A program made the position numbers and the translations under genes. Source: Chryseobacterium rhizosphaerae (GTDB taxonomy: Bacteria > Bacteroidota > Bacteroidia > Flavobacteriales > Weeksellaceae). From it: DNA of 64,000 nucleotides. The notes under the pieces are model-generated. The model was given only the letters and a program-made list of their open reading frames with translations. It had not been told where the DNA came from and made no database searches. Below are positions 8,986 through 17,689 of this stretch, one piece after another; position 1 is the first letter of the stretch, and each line of letters opens with the position of its first letter. The stretch covers positions 1 to 64,000 of the forward strand of contig NZ_QNUF01000026.1 of the NCBI RefSeq assembly GCF_003385455.1. Direction: 5' to 3'.

Positions 8986-9345
8986 TTAATTAAGCTGGTA
9001 ATTAGATATCACTAAGCTCAAAATAAAATGTACATAATCCTGTTCAACATCTTTTCTGTTGATCAGTTTATTTTTATATTCGTAAGAACTCAGCTTTCCT
9101 ATCAATTCCTGATAAGCTTCAAACTGATCACCTTTAATTTTTATTCTTACGTTACCATCTCTTCTTTTAATCAGATCATCATCTAACGTTCTCACTTTAA
9201 ATAAAGCTTCACATAACGTTGGACGGGATTGCATAGATCCAATATATCTTTCTACAATATTAACTTTGAACGAATCAAATATGATCGTGTTAAAAACAAT
9301 TTTAGAGTTAGGCTTCTGCGTATTAAGCTCAAGCTTATAATTCAT
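8986..9345 (-). CDS. Hypothetical protein, 119 aa
   Basis: This small soluble protein is not recognised. It has no signal peptide or membrane span. It is rich in Asn, Lys, Ile and acidic residues, with alternating hydrophobic strands (VFNTIIFDSFKVNIV, VRIKIKG) and a helical C-terminus that suggest a small alpha/beta domain. Composition and codon use match the neighbours, which supports a real gene. It is a single-gene unit divergent from gnd with a 362-base gap. Function unknown. Confidence 0.6.
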   Translation of the reverse strand: MNYKLELNTQKPNSKIVFNTIIFDSFKVNIVERYIGSMQSRPTLCEALFKVRTLDDDLIKRRDGNVRIKIKGDQFEAYQELIGKLSSYEYKNKLINRKDVEQDYVHFILSLVISNYQLN

Positions 9346-9707
9346 TAATTTAAATTTTGGTAAATATAAGGTTAATTATGCCAAAAACCAGTACCAATTT
9401 AATAGATCGTTCCCATTATAATGATTGAATTTTATTAATTCTATAAAAAAGAGAACATTAAAAAAAGGAGTTTTTGTTCACGATGTGTGGATATTTTATA
9501 CTGCAAATAGCATAGAATAAGCTGATTTTAAGTAGTATCCTGAGAAGAATAATTAGAGGTCTTACATTACAATCCTATAAAATTATCAGCTTATAAATGA
9601 GTGATAAGTAAAAAAGCATCGGATTTTTTCTATTCTTTATTTTTTTCCTGATAGGCATTTACGTAAATTTATTCTCTGTAAACAGAAAATATACTAATAT
9701 CAATACA
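9346..9707. other. Intergenic spacer upstream of gnd
   Basis: This 362-base AT-rich gap lies between divergent genes and must hold promoters for both, though no clear TAnnTTTG box was found. A 10-bp inverted repeat (ataagctgat at 9517-9526 / atcagcttat at 9585-9594) encloses a 58-base loop. It could be a regulator site or a structured leader. No coding signal was seen. Confidence 0.5.
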
Positions 9708-11126
9708 ATGGAGAGATATAATTATGGAATGATTGGCCTTGGAGTAATGGGTCGTAATCTTCTTTATAATATTGCAGATAATGGTTTTTCAATCGCAGGA
9801 TTCGATCTTGATGAAGTGAAAATAAAAGAATTACAAGAAGGGGCTTCTTCACAAATGAAGGTAAAGGGTACAGGAACTTTGGAAGATTTTGTAGCTGCAC
9901 TGGAAACACCCCGAAAGATTATTCTTATGGTTCCTGCAGGTAAGCCCGTAGATGCAGTCTTAGAAAATATTACACCCCTTTTAAGCAAGGGAGATATTGT
10001 TATTGATGCAGGGAATTCATATTTTAAAGACACCAATAGACGCGTTGAAGATTTAGCTTCAAAAAATCTGCATTTCATGGGAATGGGAGTTTCAGGTGGA
10101 GAAAAGGGAGCCAGAACTGGTCCCAGCATTATGCCGGGAGGAGATTTGGAAGCATTTACCCTTCTTCAGCCGATGCTTGAAGCCATTGCCGCAAAAGTAG
10201 ATAATGAAGCCTGTACCGCATATATGGGAAAAGGTTCTGCCGGAAACTATGTGAAAATGGTACATAATGGAATTGAATATGCCATTATGCAGCTTATCAG
10301 CGAAGCATATGATCTTCTCAAAAGAGGAGCAGGATTAAATAACGATCAGCTCTACGAAGTTTTCAAAGAATGGAATAACGGAGAAATGAATTCTTTTTTG
10401 ATCGAAATCACAAGAGATATTTTTCAGCAGAAAGATTCATTAACCGACAGTTTTCTTGTAGATCAGATTTTAGATAAAGCCGGAGCCAAAGGAACCGGAA
10501 AATGGACTTCTGAGCAAGCTATGGAAATTGGTGTTTCTATCCCGACAATTGATATCGCAGTAACATCCCGAATTTTATCAGCATATAAAGAAGAGCGAAT
10601 TCTGGCTTCCCAATTGTATTCTGAAAAAGAAATTACAAGTCCGGAAGATATCAAGCTATTCATTCAGGAAGTGGGAGATGCTCTTTTTCTGGCCACATTA
10701 ATCAGCTATGCACAAGGTTTGGCTTTACTGGTGAAAGCGTCAGAAGAGTATAGCTTCCAGATTCCGCTGAAGGATGTTGTGAAAATATGGAGAGGAGGCT
10801 GTATTATCCGTTCGGTATTGCTGGAAAAATTCTATGCCGCATATACCAAAGATCCTAACCTTTCTAATATTTTACTGGACCCGAATATTGCTGTTCTGGT
10901 TAAATCAAAAATTAAAGCATTAAGAAAAACAGCAGGATATGCTGCCGAAAATGGAATTTCAAGCTTAGGAATTCAAACGGCTTTAGGATATTTCGATGCC
11001 TATACTACAGAGTCTCTACCGGTAAATCTTATCCAGGCCCAACGTGACTACTTTGGGGCACACACCTATCAGCGAATTGACAGAGAAGGTGTTTTTCATA
11101 CGGTATGGAATAGTGTAAACAATTAA
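9708..11126 (+). CDS. gnd: 6-phosphogluconate dehydrogenase, decarboxylating
   Basis: This 472-residue enzyme has the normal length for the long-form family. It oxidises and decarboxylates 6-phosphogluconate to ribulose-5-phosphate, yielding NADPH. The N-terminal dinucleotide fold begins YGMIGLGVMGRNL. The substrate-binding GVSGGEKGARTGPSIMPGG and the catalytic-Lys segment VKMVHNGIEYA are intact, and the C-terminal helical domain ends in the conserved YFGAHTYQR motif. It is the first gene of the oxidative pentose-phosphate operon, with zwf starting 11 bases later. Confidence 0.97.
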   Translation: MERYNYGMIGLGVMGRNLLYNIADNGFSIAGFDLDEVKIKELQEGASSQMKVKGTGTLEDFVAALETPRKIILMVPAGKPVDAVLENITPLLSKGDIVIDAGNSYFKDTNRRVEDLASKNLHFMGMGVSGGEKGARTGPSIMPGGDLEAFTLLQPMLEAIAAKVDNEACTAYMGKGSAGNYVKMVHNGIEYAIMQLISEAYDLLKRGAGLNNDQLYEVFKEWNNGEMNSFLIEITRDIFQQKDSLTDSFLVDQILDKAGAKGTGKWTSEQAMEIGVSIPTIDIAVTSRILSAYKEERILASQLYSEKEITSPEDIKLFIQEVGDALFLATLISYAQGLALLVKASEEYSFQIPLKDVVKIWRGGCIIRSVLLEKFYAAYTKDPNLSNILLDPNIAVLVKSKIKALRKTAGYAAENGISSLGIQTALGYFDAYTTESLPVNLIQAQRDYFGAHTYQRIDREGVFHTVWNSVNN

Positions 11127-11137
11127 AATTCGGAAAA

Positions 11138-12619
11138 ATGAATGAAAATAAAATCTTGCAGCCAACTACAATCATTATTTTTGGTGCTACAGGAGATCTT
11201 GCTAAAAGAAAACTTTTTCCGGCGTTTTATAATTTATATATCGACGGCAGAATGCCCAAAGGCTTTAATATTATTGCACTAGGAAGGGCAGATAATACCG
11301 ACGAATATTTTAGAAATTATATCAAAGAAAATCTGGAGAAATTCTCCAGAAAAAAAATCACTTCCGAAGATTGGGCAGGTTTTCAGGCTCATATTACCTA
11401 CTTTCAGCACCAGCTGGATCAGGAAAGCTCATATCAGGATCTCCACCAGAAATTAAAAGATTTTGATACCGTTTACGGAATGAGAGCCAACAGGCTGTTT
11501 TACTTATCCATTGGTCCTAATTTCATTGCTACGATTTCCAATCATATCAAAAATACATCTTTAGCTTCTGATGCTAAAAAAGACCGTATTATTATTGAAA
11601 AACCCTTTGGGCATGATAAACAATCTGCGATTGAGCTCAACAGCCTTCTGTCGCAAACATTCGAGGAAGAGCAGATTTACCGTATCGACCATTATCTGGG
11701 GAAAGAAACCGTACAGAATATATTGGCATTCAGATTTGGGAATTCGATTTTTGAACCTTTATGGAATTATAAGTACATAGAATCAGTACAGATTACGGTA
11801 GCTGAAGAAGTAGGGGTGGAAACAAGAGGCGCTTTCTACGAACAGACCGGAGCGCTGAAGGATATGATTCAGAATCACTTATTGCAGATTCTTTGTATGG
11901 TTGCTATGGAACCGCCGGCTTCTATACAGTCAGGTGAGATTAGAGACCGGAAAGTAGATGTGTTGAAATCTATTCGTAGAATTTCACCGGATCAGGTAGA
12001 CCATTATGCAGTAAGAGGTCAGTATGCAAAAAGTACGATCAACGGAGTGGAAGCAAAAGGCTATCGCCAGGAAGATGGAATTGCTGCGGATTCTAATACA
12101 GAGACTTTTGCAGCGATAAAATTCTATCTGGACAACGAAAGATGGCAAGATGTTCCTTTTTATGTTCGTACCGGAAAAAAAATGAAAGAGAAACATTCTT
12201 ATATTACCATTCAGTTTAAGCCTCTTCCTCATTCTACTTTTTCAGGAAGTCCTCATCTTTTATCAGCCAACAGACTTATTATTAATATTCAGCCGATGAT
12301 GGATATCAGACTGCAGTTTATGACCAAAAAGCCAGGACTATCGCTGGTTTTACAGCCGGTAGAAATGATCTTTGATAATTTTGTATGTCAGGAAGATAAT
12401 CCGGAAGCTTATGAAACCTTATTATTGGATGCCCTTTTGGGGGATCTTACCCTATTTATGCGTTCCGATCAGGTGGAAGAAGCCTGGGATGTTGTCAAAA
12501 CAATTCAGGAAGCCTGGGAAAATAATAAAGACTCATCTTTTCCAAACTATAGTGCAGGAAGCTGGGGACCGGAAGAGAGTTTTGCTTTGGTAGAAAGACA
12601 GGGCCACAGCTGGGTATAA
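11138..12619 (+). CDS. zwf: Glucose-6-phosphate 1-dehydrogenase
   Basis: This 493-residue cytosolic enzyme turns glucose-6-phosphate into 6-phosphogluconolactone with reduction of NADP. It shows the nucleotide-binding GATGDLAKRKL near the N-terminus, the active-site RIDHYLGKE with its catalytic His, and the EKPFGHD segment. Length is normal for the family. It lies between gnd and pgl, so all three steps of the oxidative branch are co-transcribed here. Confidence 0.97.
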   Translation: MNENKILQPTTIIIFGATGDLAKRKLFPAFYNLYIDGRMPKGFNIIALGRADNTDEYFRNYIKENLEKFSRKKITSEDWAGFQAHITYFQHQLDQESSYQDLHQKLKDFDTVYGMRANRLFYLSIGPNFIATISNHIKNTSLASDAKKDRIIIEKPFGHDKQSAIELNSLLSQTFEEEQIYRIDHYLGKETVQNILAFRFGNSIFEPLWNYKYIESVQITVAEEVGVETRGAFYEQTGALKDMIQNHLLQILCMVAMEPPASIQSGEIRDRKVDVLKSIRRISPDQVDHYAVRGQYAKSTINGVEAKGYRQEDGIAADSNTETFAAIKFYLDNERWQDVPFYVRTGKKMKEKHSYITIQFKPLPHSTFSGSPHLLSANRLIINIQPMMDIRLQFMTKKPGLSLVLQPVEMIFDNFVCQEDNPEAYETLLLDALLGDLTLFMRSDQVEEAWDVVKTIQEAWENNKDSSFPNYSAGSWGPEESFALVERQGHSWV

Positions 12620-12643
12620 TACAATCAATTTAAACAGACGAAA

Positions 12644-13354
12644 ATGAATATTACAGTATTTAATGATTTAGAAAAACTGTACAGAAAGGCGGCAGATACA
12701 TTTGTTGATCTTTCAAAAGAAGCTATCCGTAAAAATAACCGTTTTACAGTAGCTTTAAGCGGAGGTTCTTCTCCCAAAGCGATTTTTAAATTGCTGGCAA
12801 CAGAGGAATATGCAGGAAAAATTGAATGGAATAAACTATATTTTTTTTGGGTGGATGAGCGATGGGTTCCTCTGGACGATGAGAAAAGTAATGCACGTAT
12901 GACATTTGAGGAACTGCTTAATCAGGTTCCTGTGACTAAAGACCATATTTTCCCTATGTATCAGGAAGGAATACTTCCGGAAGATTATGCCAAAGAATAT
13001 GAGCAACAGATTAAAAGTGTTCTTGGTAAGGAAGGTATTTTTGATTTTATCCTTTTAGGGATGGGAGACGATGGCCATACTGCCTCTTTATTTCCAGGTG
13101 AAGAAGTTCTGGATGAAAATGAAAAATGGGTTTCTGCTTATTATCTGAAACCTCAGGAAATGTTTAGGATCACATTGACTGCACCGTTGATCAATAAAGC
13201 TGAAAATATACTGGTTGTAGCCTTCGGAGAATCCAAAAAACATGCATTGAATGAAGTATTACAGGGAGAATATAATCCCAAATTATACCCACTACAGCTT
13301 ATTCATAAAAAAGAAGGCTTTCAGTTTTTCACTGATGAAAAAGCAAAAGGATAG
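12644..13354 (+). CDS. pgl: 6-phosphogluconolactonase (DevB/SOL type)
   Basis: This 236-residue enzyme hydrolyses 6-phosphogluconolactone and closes the oxidative branch with gnd and zwf. The family marks are ALSGGSSPKAIF (phosphate-binding loop), FFWVDERWVP, and the catalytic LLGMGDDGHTASLFPG. It begins 24 bases after zwf and is followed by a strong terminator, so it is the last gene of the operon. Confidence 0.95.
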   Translation: MNITVFNDLEKLYRKAADTFVDLSKEAIRKNNRFTVALSGGSSPKAIFKLLATEEYAGKIEWNKLYFFWVDERWVPLDDEKSNARMTFEELLNQVPVTKDHIFPMYQEGILPEDYAKEYEQQIKSVLGKEGIFDFILLGMGDDGHTASLFPGEEVLDENEKWVSAYYLKPQEMFRITLTAPLINKAENILVVAFGESKKHALNEVLQGEYNPKLYPLQLIHKKEGFQFFTDEKAKG

Positions 13355-13419
13355 TCTATTATAGATAGATCTTAGATTCAGGTTTAGAGCAGGAAAGCTT
13401 ACTGCTCCTGACACCATAA

Positions 13420-13457
13420 AACAGTACCATTGGATTTCTAATGGTACTGTTTTTATT
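13420..13457 (+). terminator. Intrinsic terminator of gnd-zwf-pgl
   Basis: A perfect 12-bp stem (aacagtaccatt / aatggtactgtt) with an 8-base loop is followed by a T-rich run. It lies 65 bases after pgl. A related hairpin with a compensatory base-pair change lies at 14780-14809. Confidence 0.85.
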
Positions 13458-13567
13458 TCTTAGCAGTGTGATTGAGTATTTGTCATCCGAATATAAAACG
13501 GACAATGTACTGCCTATAAAAATAAGAAACGTCAACATATGTAGAGTTTTTTGATGCTCTTCATCGA

Positions 13568-13575
13568 TACATTTG
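13568..13575 (+). promoter_or_regulatory. Bacteroidota -7 box upstream of Rid gene
   Basis: The octamer TACATTTG fits the TAnnTTTG -7 box and lies 28 bases before the start at 13604. The nearest TTG (13551-13553) is only 14 bases upstream, shorter than usual, so the -33 element is uncertain. Confidence 0.45.
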
Positions 13576-13603
13576 TTTTCAATAATTCAAAACAAAAAAT
13601 ATT

Positions 13604-14110
13604 ATGAAACGTATACTATTTAATCTATCTGCTCTTTGCATAGGGGTTCTGGCTTTTTCACAAAACACGAATAATCTTAAACCAATCAGATCCAATACTA
13701 TGAATACTATTACTCACAAAAATCCAAAAACTCTTTTTGACCCGACACCGTTTGCATTTTCTCATTCTACAACTCATGAAGGGGAGGGGAAATATGTATT
13801 TATATCCGGACAAAGCGGAGGAGAAGGCTTGAAACACAATCTTTCAAAAGATTTCAGAACCCAGGTAAGATTTGCTCTGAAAAACCTGGAAACGGTACTT
13901 GCAGATTATGGACTGCAAACCAGGGATGTTCTTAAAATTACCATACTCATTGTAAATCATAATCAGGAAAAGCTTAAAATATGGACAGAAGAAATGCATA
14001 ATGCATGGAAAAGCGATGAATTTCCGGCAAGTACATTAATTCCGGTTCCTACACTGGCTTTGGATGATATGCAGATAGAAGTAGAAGCCATTGCCTTTAT
14101 GAAAAACTAA
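13604..14110 (+). CDS. Exported Rid-family (YjgF/UK114-like) protein
   Basis: This 168-residue protein has an N-terminal signal peptide (MKRILFNLSALCIGVLAFSQ) followed by a Rid-family trimer domain from about residue 35 (FAFSHST, YVFISGQSGGEG, VLKITILIVNHNQE). Canonical RidA deaminases have an Arg in the PxxRxxV... stretch that binds the imine carboxylate. Here that place reads FPASTLIPVPTLA, with no Arg, so imine deaminase activity is doubtful. A second Met at residue 33 could start a cytosolic form, but the leader is a convincing signal. It is a single-gene unit with a strong terminator. Confidence 0.82.
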   Translation: MKRILFNLSALCIGVLAFSQNTNNLKPIRSNTMNTITHKNPKTLFDPTPFAFSHSTTHEGEGKYVFISGQSGGEGLKHNLSKDFRTQVRFALKNLETVLADYGLQTRDVLKITILIVNHNQEKLKIWTEEMHNAWKSDEFPASTLIPVPTLALDDMQIEVEAIAFMKN

Positions 14111-14137
14111 AACCAGTTGAACCCACTTTTAGACTAT

Positions 14138-14174
14138 AAAAAAGGCTTTCAGAACAACTGAAAGCCTTTTTATT
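14138..14174. terminator. Bidirectional terminator
   Basis: A 14-bp perfect stem (aaaaaggctttcag / ctgaaagccttttt) with a 5-base loop lies between the convergent Rid and J-domain/KTSC genes. The A-run on one side and T-run on the other let it work in both directions. Confidence 0.9.
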
Positions 14175-14190
14175 TATTTGAAATGAAACA

Positions 14191-14637
14191 TTAATCTTCC
14201 ATAGCCTCACCGGACTTTCTGTAGATGAAGTTCCCATAAATATGTCTTCTTGCAAAACGGCTTGGTGAATCCGAATTAACCATTTTGATATAGGTGTTTC
14301 TTGGAACACCAATATATTCATACATTTTTCCGTTCAAATGCTGAACTTTTAAAATCTGTTTTTCAAGATAGAAATCCTGAATATTTGATTTTGTTGTCGT
14401 TTCCGTATATTCTTCCTTATATTTTTCCTGTGTTTCAGGATTAATACTTACCAAAAAGTGGTAAGCCTCAATCACAGATTTGCTCTTTTCTTCTGCTTCC
14501 AGTTTTCCAGCTTCATCATTAATAAACTTATCAGGATGGGAATCTTTCATCGTATTCCTGTAAATAGTCTTTAATTCTTTTAAAGTAACAGTTTTGTCAA
14601 CTCCAAGAAGCTTTCTGTGCTCACCAATTCTTTTCAT
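14191..14637 (-). CDS. J-domain-like plus KTSC-domain protein
   Basis: This 148-residue soluble protein has two parts. Residues 1-70 resemble a J domain with the HPD signature (DSHPDKF), which in DnaJ proteins stimulates Hsp70 ATPase. Residues 95-140 match the KTSC domain (NGKMYEYIGVP...FARRHIYGNFIYRK), a small fold found in phage and bacterial proteins. It is divergent from a long spacer and faces a shared terminator. The J-like part suggests a chaperone-linked role, but the true substrate is unknown. Confidence 0.78.
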   Translation of the reverse strand: MKRIGEHRKLLGVDKTVTLKELKTIYRNTMKDSHPDKFINDEAGKLEAEEKSKSVIEAYHFLVSINPETQEKYKEEYTETTTKSNIQDFYLEKQILKVQHLNGKMYEYIGVPRNTYIKMVNSDSPSRFARRHIYGNFIYRKSGEAMED

Positions 14638-15171
14638 ATTTTGAATCCTTATTTTCGGGGTGCAAAATTAAGAAAATTAATTCAAAAAAACGTAAGTTAT
14701 TCATTATTAATTTATTTCGAGCCGGAAAAAAGAGTTGTTAATTCCATAGTATCTCACTATCAAGATGCTATAAAACAAAACAGCATCATTAGTTTTCTAA
14801 TGGTGCTGTACACAGTTCACATTTTTACCTTGGTAAAATGGTGTTCGAAATAATCTGCTTAATCATATTTGTGTTCCATCATCATTTGCATTACTTCGTA
14901 AAAACAATCTTAGTCTGAAGGAATAAATCGGGAAAACCTTGTAACGTGAGGATCATTCAGTGTTTATCTGCCTTTTTCTACAGCTTTTAGGATGACTGCT
15001 GTGGCAAAAGGTGATACTGACTGACCCTTCACGAAAGTTTGGAATATCTTTTTACAACTTCAATTAAGTGTTTTTTAATATATAAAATGGTATTAGTTTG
15101 CACAAATATACACAATAAGACACTACGAAGTGTCTAAAATGATAAAAATTTTTCATAAACTTGTATATTGA
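14638..15171. other. Intergenic spacer with orphan hairpin
   Basis: This 534-base gap has no convincing gene. It contains a 13-bp hairpin at 14780-14809 (acagcatcattag / ctaatggtgctgt, loop tttt, one G-U pair) that resembles the terminator after pgl at 25 of 30 positions but lacks a T-run. It also holds a candidate TetR operator at 15118-15135. A short + strand open frame over 14617-14853 overlaps the start of the - strand gene and looks like chance. Confidence 0.55.
15118..15135. promoter_or_regulatory. Candidate TetR operator
   Basis: An 18-bp perfect inverted repeat, agacact-acga-agtgtct, lies 45 bases before the TetR-family start. Size and position fit autoregulation by the downstream repressor. 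Confidence 0.6.
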
Positions 15172-15180
15172 ATGTTTATC

Positions 15181-15810
15181 ATGGAGAGAAAATCAGCAGC
15201 AGGCAGTATCCGAAACAAGGAACGCAGTAAAAAGAAATTTTTGGATGCGGTTGGAAAAATTCTGAAAACAAAAGGATATGCAGCCTTAAAAATCAATGAT
15301 ATTGCTGCTACAGCGGGAGTAGACAAGAAAATGATCTATACCTATTTTGGAGGAATGGATGGTCTGATGGATGAATATATACGTTCGCAGGATTACTGGA
15401 GTAATGTAACAACCGAACAGACATTGCCTGATTTATCAGACGGAGGAAAGTTACTTACGGAGCATTTGTTACTCACACAATTTGATTATGTATTCAGCAA
15501 CAAAGAGTTTCAAAAATTATTACTGTGGCGTTTATCAGAACCCAGAAAGTCATTAGCAAAACTGACCGAAAGACAGGAAGAAAGCGGAGAAAATCTGTTT
15601 ACACTTATTGGAGACCCCTATTTCAAAGAACATTCTCAAGATTTTCGTGCTATTATGGCTATTATGGTTTCAGGACTGTATTACTTGAATCTTTATTCTT
15701 CCCTGAATGGCAGTATTTTTTGTGGGATAGACGTCAATACCCCTGAAGGGCGTGATAAAATCAAAAAAGCAGTCTCTTTTCTGGTAGAACAAACCTATGA
15801 AAAACTGTAA
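15181..15810 (+). CDS. TetR-family transcriptional regulator
   Basis: This is a regulator of about 209 residues. The N-terminal helix-turn-helix is clear (ALKINDIAATAGVDKKMIYTYFGGMDGL, residues about 38-65), and the rest is the helical ligand-binding domain. ATG 15181 is preferred, and an in-frame ATG at 15172 would add three residues. No gene follows in the same direction, so it is either self-regulating or acts at a distance. It converges on azoR through a shared terminator. Confidence 0.87.
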   Translation: MERKSAAGSIRNKERSKKKFLDAVGKILKTKGYAALKINDIAATAGVDKKMIYTYFGGMDGLMDEYIRSQDYWSNVTTEQTLPDLSDGGKLLTEHLLLTQFDYVFSNKEFQKLLLWRLSEPRKSLAKLTERQEESGENLFTLIGDPYFKEHSQDFRAIMAIMVSGLYYLNLYSSLNGSIFCGIDVNTPEGRDKIKKAVSFLVEQTYEKL

Positions 15811-15848
15811 TATTCAATCCTTATTACTACAAAAACGTCCCATAAAAT

Positions 15849-15882
15849 AAAAAATGCTGCCCTTTGAGAGCAGCATTTTTAT
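15849..15882. terminator. Bidirectional terminator between tetR and azoR
   Basis: An 11-bp stem (aaaaatgctgc / gcagcattttt) with a 9-base loop lies between two convergent genes, with A and T runs on opposite sides. Confidence 0.88.
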
Positions 15883-15887
15883 AATTC

Positions 15888-16490
15888 CTATTCAACAACA
15901 ATACTTTCAATGCCTTTTTGCAGAGCTGTTTCCTGAATAACAGGAACGGATAAACCTTCAGCCCGAACCACTGAGATATCGTTCATTCCCATAAAACCAA
16001 GTGTTTTTTCGAGATAAGGAATTACAAAATCGTAACCTTGTTTTTCACCTTCGGAATAAATTCCACCACTTGAAAAAGCCAGGTATACTTTCTTGTTTTT
16101 GACCAATCCCTCGGGCCCGTTTTCGTCATACCGAAAAGTAACACCTGCTCTGGCGATATGATCAAGCCAGGATTTCAAGGTAGACGTTATACTGAAATTA
16201 TACAGAGGAGTTTCAATGACGATGAAATCTGCTTCCTGCAGTTCCGAAATTACAGTGTCAGAAAGTTTAATAAATTCTAATTGCTCAGGAGTACGGTGTT
16301 CAGCAGGGGTAAAGAACGCTGTGATTTGCTTCTCTTCCAAATGAGGGAAAAGGGGATTGGTCAAATCACGTTTTTTTAAAATAATTTCGGGATATCTGTT
16401 TTTAATTTTTTCTACCACTGCGCTGCCCAATTTTTTGCTTACTGATGATTCTGTTCTGGGACTTGAAATAATATGAAGTACTTGTTTCAT
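15888..16490 (-). CDS. azoR: FMN-dependent NADH azoreductase / flavodoxin-fold quinone reductase
   Basis: This 200-residue flavodoxin-fold protein matches AzoR: an N-terminal KQVLHIISSPR phosphate loop for FMN, then the flavin ring contact ETPLYNFSITSTLKSWLDHIARAGVTF. Such enzymes reduce azo dyes and quinones with NAD(P)H and protect against electrophiles. The start at 16490 is preferred, because the 11 extra residues of the longer frame (a Lys-rich MKYQIFKKIKK) are not part of the family. It is divergent from an HxlR regulator, the usual arrangement for redox-sensing control of azoreductases. Confidence 0.88.
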   Translation of the reverse strand: MKQVLHIISSPRTESSVSKKLGSAVVEKIKNRYPEIILKKRDLTNPLFPHLEEKQITAFFTPAEHRTPEQLEFIKLSDTVISELQEADFIVIETPLYNFSITSTLKSWLDHIARAGVTFRYDENGPEGLVKNKKVYLAFSSGGIYSEGEKQGYDFVIPYLEKTLGFMGMNDISVVRAEGLSVPVIQETALQKGIESIVVE

Positions 16491-16565
16491 TTTTTTTATT
16501 TTTTTAAAAATTTGATATTTCAAAATTATTTATATTTACTAAAAAAAAGATAGTAGTTACCAAAA

Positions 16566-16592
16566 GGTTAGTAATAACTTTTAGGTTAGTAA
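16566..16592. promoter_or_regulatory. Direct repeats, candidate HxlR operator
   Basis: Two exact copies of ggttagtaa at 16566-16574 and 16584-16592, 18 bases apart, sit in the azoR/hxlR divergent promoter region. An inverted partial copy (agttacc) lies just upstream. HxlR/YodB regulators bind such sites between themselves and an azoreductase. Confidence 0.58.
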
Positions 16593-16610
16593 CCCCAAAA
16601 AGTAAGTAAA

Positions 16611-16967
16611 ATGGAAGAAGAAAAACCAACGTACTCACAGCCTCAATGTACTACCCATCTATCTGCTACTGAAGATGCTTTATACGTTCTTGGTGGAAGA
16701 TGGACTATACGTGTAATGATAGCCATCTTGGGGGGACACACCCGGTTTAACGAACTGCAGCGAACGATACATGGAATTTCTGCAAGAGTATTGTCGAGTG
16801 AATTGAAAAAACTGGAGGTCAATCATTTGGTAGAGAGGTCGGTTCTTGCTGACCATAAACCTGTTTTAGTGGAATATATTCCCACTGAATACAGCCAGTC
16901 ATTAAAAGATGTAATTGCTGCTTTAGCAGACTGGGGCGTAAAACATAAAAAGAAAATTACCGCCTGA
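16611..16967 (+). CDS. HxlR-family transcriptional regulator
   Basis: This 118-residue winged-helix regulator shows the HxlR signature: ALYVLGGRWTIRVMIAIL, then TRFNELQRTIHGISARVLSSELKKLE, and a wing ending VEYIPTEYS. Cys13 near the N-terminus is in the position used by YodB/QorR-type members to sense quinones. It is transcribed divergently from azoR, the likely target. The next gene, a Crp/Fnr regulator, starts about 50 bases later. Confidence 0.9.
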   Translation: MEEEKPTYSQPQCTTHLSATEDALYVLGGRWTIRVMIAILGGHTRFNELQRTIHGISARVLSSELKKLEVNHLVERSVLADHKPVLVEYIPTEYSQSLKDVIAALADWGVKHKKKITA

Positions 16968-17016
16968 CGGGGCCACTATTCCCTACATTTAATTAATTTA
17001 TTTAAATAATGACAAG

Positions 17017-17613
17017 ATGATTATATGTGAAGACCTACTATTTTCTCATGGGGCCCGACTGGAAAAATACAATGTAGGGGACTATATTTTTGAGGAAGGA
17101 ACAGGTGCTAAATATTATTTGCAGATAAAGACAGGCACGGTAAAGCTGAATACTTTTTTGGAAGATGGAAAAGAGTTTGTGCATGGGCTGCCTTTTGATG
17201 GACATTGTATTGGAGAAAGTTATTTATTTACCACCCATCATTATGCTGTCAATGCCATTGCCGTTACAAACTGTGAGATCATAAAGATTTCCAAAAATAA
17301 GATTGTAAGCATTTTACTGGAAACTCCAACGTTAATGTTGGAATTGAGCAGGTATACAGCAGACAGACTGCATTTCAGGTATATGATCTCGAGCTTTTTG
17401 GCTATTTCTGACCCTATGGTCAAGCTTGAGAAGCTTTTTGATCATCTTAAAAATTATTTCGGATTTGAAGAGGCTTATTCTTTTCTGATTCCTTATACCA
17501 GGCAGCAGATAGCCACTTTAACGGGTCTAAGGGTAGAAACTGTGATTCGGAATGTCAAAAAAATGCAGGAGCAAAACCTTGTTAAACTCGATAACACCAA
17601 GATTTATTATTAA
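17017..17613 (+). CDS. Crp/Fnr-family transcriptional regulator (second copy)
   Basis: This 198-residue regulator has a cNMP-binding-like barrel (residues about 12-105) and a C-terminal winged helix (TRQQIATLTGLRVETVIRNVKKM). It is a clear paralogue of the protein encoded at 8063-8680, with a near-identical recognition helix. It follows the HxlR gene by 49 bases and may be co-transcribed with it. No oxygen-sensing cysteine cluster is visible. The ligand is unknown. Confidence 0.87.
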   Translation: MIICEDLLFSHGARLEKYNVGDYIFEEGTGAKYYLQIKTGTVKLNTFLEDGKEFVHGLPFDGHCIGESYLFTTHHYAVNAIAVTNCEIIKISKNKIVSILLETPTLMLELSRYTADRLHFRYMISSFLAISDPMVKLEKLFDHLKNYFGFEEAYSFLIPYTRQQIATLTGLRVETVIRNVKKMQEQNLVKLDNTKIYY

Positions 17614-17689
17614 TTTTCAAAAAGCTTATTAAAAAGAAAAGTTGAGGTATCCCTTAAAGAAGTATTGCTCCGGCTCTGTAAACTGAACA

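Noticed and set aside
14617-14853. A 78-codon + strand open frame as a gene
   Set aside because: It overlaps the start of the - strand J-domain/KTSC gene and contains the palindromic hairpin; the protein looks like random translation.
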